Shown one piece after another: positions 4,260 to 6,893 of a DNA stretch of 6,893 bases; position 1 is the first letter of the stretch, and each line of letters opens with the position of its first letter. The notes under the pieces were generated by a model. It ran no database searches and was not told where the DNA came from. It worked only from the letters and a program-made list of their open reading frames with translations. The translations under genes and the position numbers were made by a program. The stretch lies in NCBI GenBank assembly GCA_023450535.1, contig JAEXGX010000136.1, positions 1 to 6,893 of the forward strand, in the 5' to 3' direction. The DNA is from Pseudomonadota bacterium. GTDB lineage: Bacteria > Desulfobacterota > Desulfovibrionia > Desulfovibrionales > Desulfovibrionaceae.

Positions 4260-6893
4260 TCATTCCCCAACCCGGCGGCACCACTTTTCAAGCACCTGCC
4301 GCAAATGCTCCGGTTCAAAAGGTTTGCCGATATGTTCGTTCATTCCCGCCTCAAGACAGGCCACACGGTCCGTGTTCATGGCGTTGGCCGTCATCGCGAT
4401 GATGGGCAGGGACGTAAAGCGCGCATCTTCGCGGATCAGGCGTGTGGCCTGATAACCATCCATGACCGGCATCTGGATATCCATGAGCAACAGCTCGTAG
4501 GTATTTTTCCGGACTTTTTCCACGGCCTCCATGCCGTTTTCGGCCAGATCCACCTGCAGGCCGAAGCGTCTCAAAATCTCCAGAGCGATCTCCTGGTTGA
4601 TGGCATTATCTTCCGCCAGAAGGATACGCTTGCCCTCCAACGATACAGGAGAATCGATAATAAGCGGAGCGACCGGCAGGAAGTGGTTCGCAGTGGCCTC
4701 CGGAGCCGCGCATTTTTCCAGCGGAAGCCTGAAATGAACGGTGGTCCCTTCCCCTACGCCGCTTGTGGCCCAGATTTCTCCCTGCATGAGTTCTACCAGC
4801 ATTTTGCAAATGGCCAACCCCAGACCTGTACCTCCATACTTGCGGGTAGTGGACTCGTCGGCCTGGGTGAAAGGAGAGAAAAGCCTGGCAAGCTGAGCCG
4901 GGGAGATGCCGATACCTCCATCCTGTACGGAAAAATGCAACACCATACGGTCGGGAAGGTCTTCCTCAATCGACACGGCAATGGTAATGACCCCCTGCCG
5001 GGAAAATTTCAGCGCGTTGGCGGCAATATTCAGCAAGACCTGGTTAATACGCAGGGCGTCTCCGACAAGGACAGCGGGGAGGCGCGGATCAAGCTCAATT
5101 TCAAAACACAGATTCGCGGCTTCGGCTCTGGCTTCGTTCATGGTGACAATGGCGTCCACAATCTCGCGGACGGAAAAAGCACATTTTTCCATCTCAAGCT
5201 TGCCTGCCTCAATCTTGGAAAAGTCCAGAACGTTATTGATGATGGATAAAAGGTTCTTTGCCGAAAGTTCCATCTTTTGCAAATATCCCTGTTCCACCTG
5301 GCTTGTGCATTGTTGCCGCAAAAGGTAGTTCATGCCGATTATGGCATTGAGCGGGGTGCGTATTTCATGGCTGATTCTGGCCACGAATTCGCTTTTGGCT
5401 CTGCTGGCTTCATGCGCTTTCTGGGTAGCTTCCGCGTGGATTGCCTCTGCTTCCTTGCGTGCCTGGATATTGCGTGAAATGCCCACCATGCCGAAAGGCG
5501 TTCCATCTTCCGCATAGTACAGCTTTTTGATGGTTTCCAGAAAAACCTTTTTACCGTCCGGGTAGAAAATCTCTTCTTCCCGGATCAGAATTTCTATTTC
5601 CCCGGAGAAAATTTTCCGGTCATCCTCAATGAATTTTTGCGCAACATTGCCTGAAATCTTGAAAAGTTCTATGTCGTTTTTACCGATAATTTCCTGTTCC
5701 GGTTTGCCCGCAAACTCGCAGAATGAAGTATTGCACCCTTTATAGATCCCAGTCATATCTTTATAGAAAATCAGATCGGGCACAGTATTTAAAATGGTTT
5801 TCAACAGCGCGTTTTCCTTGAGCCGTTGCTCCTGGGAAGCCCGCAACTGGTCTGTACGCTCCACCACAATGCCGCTCAGCTGTTCCTGATCCTGCTCCAG
5901 CCTTTTGACCATGGTACGTAAAGAATCCGCCAATTGCCCCAATTCGTCACTGCCCTGAATATCCAGGGTGGCATGGAGTTTTCCTTGGGCAACACGTTTT
6001 GCGTAGTCGATGATTTGGTACAATGCGCTTATGATACTGTAAATCATTATCGAGCCGATGAAGAGGCCGACGCTGAGGGTCAGTACCGTCAGCAACAGGC
6101 TACGCTTGCTTGAGGTCAACGCGCTTTCGTTTATCTTGTCATTATCCATGGCAACGAGAACATACCAATCCAGATTTTTAATCTGTTTGCAATATCCCGT
6201 AAAATTGATCCCTTGTGATGTATACGTTATATATTCCTGATCCGGATTGTGATGAAATTCTTGCTCATGCAGGTATTTTGCATTAAAATATGTGCTTCCA
6301 TCTTTGTTTTCAATGTTCGTTGATATGATATCATGTGTGTTGTCAAGTAAAAAAACATATACTTGCTCTGTAATAATATCGTGATTGAAGGATAGTTTTC
6401 CTATTGTTTCCAGTTGTACTGAAGCGACCAGAACTCCCTTCTCCTGCCCTGCGCTGACGGGAACGGCGATAAAAGCAGTGGGTTTATTGGTAGCCCGCGA
6501 AACCAGAGGCCCGACGATTGCAGCTTTGCCCGCCAGGGCCTTTTGGAAATACGATCTGTCCTGGTAATTTTTATTCAGGTCATCCGGGTTTAAGCTGCTG
6601 ATGACATCCCCATTCGCGCTGAGTAAAAAAATGTCTTTAATTGACGGGACAATATTTTTTATTGTTTCAAAAAAACTTAGAAAATTTGTTCCAGCATGTT
6701 TGGAAACGGCATCTTTGACAAATTCAGATTCCGAAGCGACAAATATACTATTCTTTATATCAGATACAGTAAGATTGACATTTTCAGCAATAAAATACGC
6801 AGTCGTTTTTATATCATTCTTGACAACAGATCGCATTGCCTCTGAATTTGACAAATAGGTTACATAAATAGAAATAAATACAGTACATACTAT
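4260..6893 (-). CDS. Membrane-bound hybrid sensor histidine kinase, dCache-HAMP-PAS-HisKA-HATPase-REC (N terminus outside window)
   Basis: 877 codons are visible, numbered from the right edge. The TTG at 6854 is not the start: the frame stays open to 6893 and the 13 residues above it (IVCTVFISIYVTY) are the end of a first membrane helix. Residues about 40-250 form a periplasmic dCache-like sensor (DRSYFQKALAG, then VGPLVSR and GVLVASVQLE). A second helix lies at about 265-288, HAMP at 290-340, a coiled coil to 360, and PAS at about 362-476. HisKA has phospho-acceptor H509 in SHEIRTPLNAIIGM. The ATPase has N-box N622/N626, DGGIGI (658-663) and GGTGLGL (687-693). The REC domain has acidic pair E761/D762, phospho-acceptor D805 (MDIQMPVMDG), T835 and K857. 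All catalytic residues are present. No HPt domain follows REC, so a separate phosphotransfer protein is expected. The ligand and target genes cannot be inferred. Base composition falls sharply in the sensor half. Confidence 0.95.
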   Translation of the reverse strand: MVCTVFISIYVTYLSNSEAMRSVVKNDIKTTAYFIAENVNLTVSDIKNSIFVASESEFVKDAVSKHAGTNFLSFFETIKNIVPSIKDIFLLSANGDVISSLNPDDLNKNYQDRSYFQKALAGKAAIVGPLVSRATNKPTAFIAVPVSAGQEKGVLVASVQLETIGKLSFNHDIITEQVYVFLLDNTHDIISTNIENKDGSTYFNAKYLHEQEFHHNPDQEYITYTSQGINFTGYCKQIKNLDWYVLVAMDNDKINESALTSSKRSLLLTVLTLSVGLFIGSIMIYSIISALYQIIDYAKRVAQGKLHATLDIQGSDELGQLADSLRTMVKRLEQDQEQLSGIVVERTDQLRASQEQRLKENALLKTILNTVPDLIFYKDMTGIYKGCNTSFCEFAGKPEQEIIGKNDIELFKISGNVAQKFIEDDRKIFSGEIEILIREEEIFYPDGKKVFLETIKKLYYAEDGTPFGMVGISRNIQARKEAEAIHAEATQKAHEASRAKSEFVARISHEIRTPLNAIIGMNYLLRQQCTSQVEQGYLQKMELSAKNLLSIINNVLDFSKIEAGKLEMEKCAFSVREIVDAIVTMNEARAEAANLCFEIELDPRLPAVLVGDALRINQVLLNIAANALKFSRQGVITIAVSIEEDLPDRMVLHFSVQDGGIGISPAQLARLFSPFTQADESTTRKYGGTGLGLAICKMLVELMQGEIWATSGVGEGTTVHFRLPLEKCAAPEATANHFLPVAPLIIDSPVSLEGKRILLAEDNAINQEIALEILRRFGLQVDLAENGMEAVEKVRKNTYELLLMDIQMPVMDGYQATRLIREDARFTSLPIIAMTANAMNTDRVACLEAGMNEHIGKPFEPEHLRQVLEKWCRRVGE

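Noticed and set aside
4305..5249. Plus-strand open frame (314 codons) antisense to the kinase
   Set aside because: It is a shadow of the HATPase/REC coding region, with no family resemblance and no ribosome binding site of note.
6852..6854. TTG at 6854 as the start of the histidine kinase
   Set aside because: The frame is open to the window edge and the upstream codons encode a hydrophobic helix expected as the first membrane segment, so the gene is partial.

Overview
The window looks like chromosomal DNA of a sulfate-reducing Desulfovibrionaceae bacterium (Desulfovibrio-like). The pointers are a class I hybrid cluster protein with the Desulfovibrio-type N-terminal cysteine spacing (CX2CX8CX5C), a Crp/Fnr-type regulator divergent from it, clpA and aat close together, and fairly GC-rich genes. 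The genus is inferred from protein resemblance only; no marker gene is present.

Layout, left to right. (1) 1-689 (+): 3' end of clpA, the AAA+ unfoldase of ClpAP. (2) 703-742: a perfect 18-bp inverted repeat, probably a shared terminator between convergent clpA and hcp. (3) 765-2414 (-): complete hcp, with all cluster ligands visible. (4) 2415-2584: a divergent control region with a perfect TATAAT -10 for hcp and an inverted repeat CGTTG-N6-CAACG sitting where an activator would replace the missing -35. (5) 2585-3286 (+): a Crp/Fnr-family regulator, probably the local HcpR-type controller of hcp. (6) 3283-3972 (+): aat, leucyl/phenylalanyl-tRNA-protein transferase, overlapping the regulator by ATGA. 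Its coding sequence contains two strong perfect hairpins. (7) 3973-4259: an intergenic region holding a compact palindrome-packed element (3989-4185) with perfect 12-bp terminal inverted repeats and AGGAA on both sides, so MITE-like or REP/BIME-like. (8) 4260-6893 (-): a membrane-bound hybrid sensor histidine kinase (dCache, HAMP, PAS, HisKA, HATPase_c, REC) that runs off the right edge. Its sensor half is markedly AT-rich.

How the parts work together. clpA and aat belong to one pathway: Aat adds Leu/Phe to proteins with basic N termini, and ClpS/ClpAP degrades them. Here the two are separated by hcp and its regulator, a nitrosative-stress unit, and aat is translationally coupled to the regulator. 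No hcr-like reductase, clpS, or phosphotransfer partner for the kinase lies inside the window.

The least explained parts are the 197-bp element at 3989-4185, the strong hairpins inside aat, and the regulator/aat coupling.
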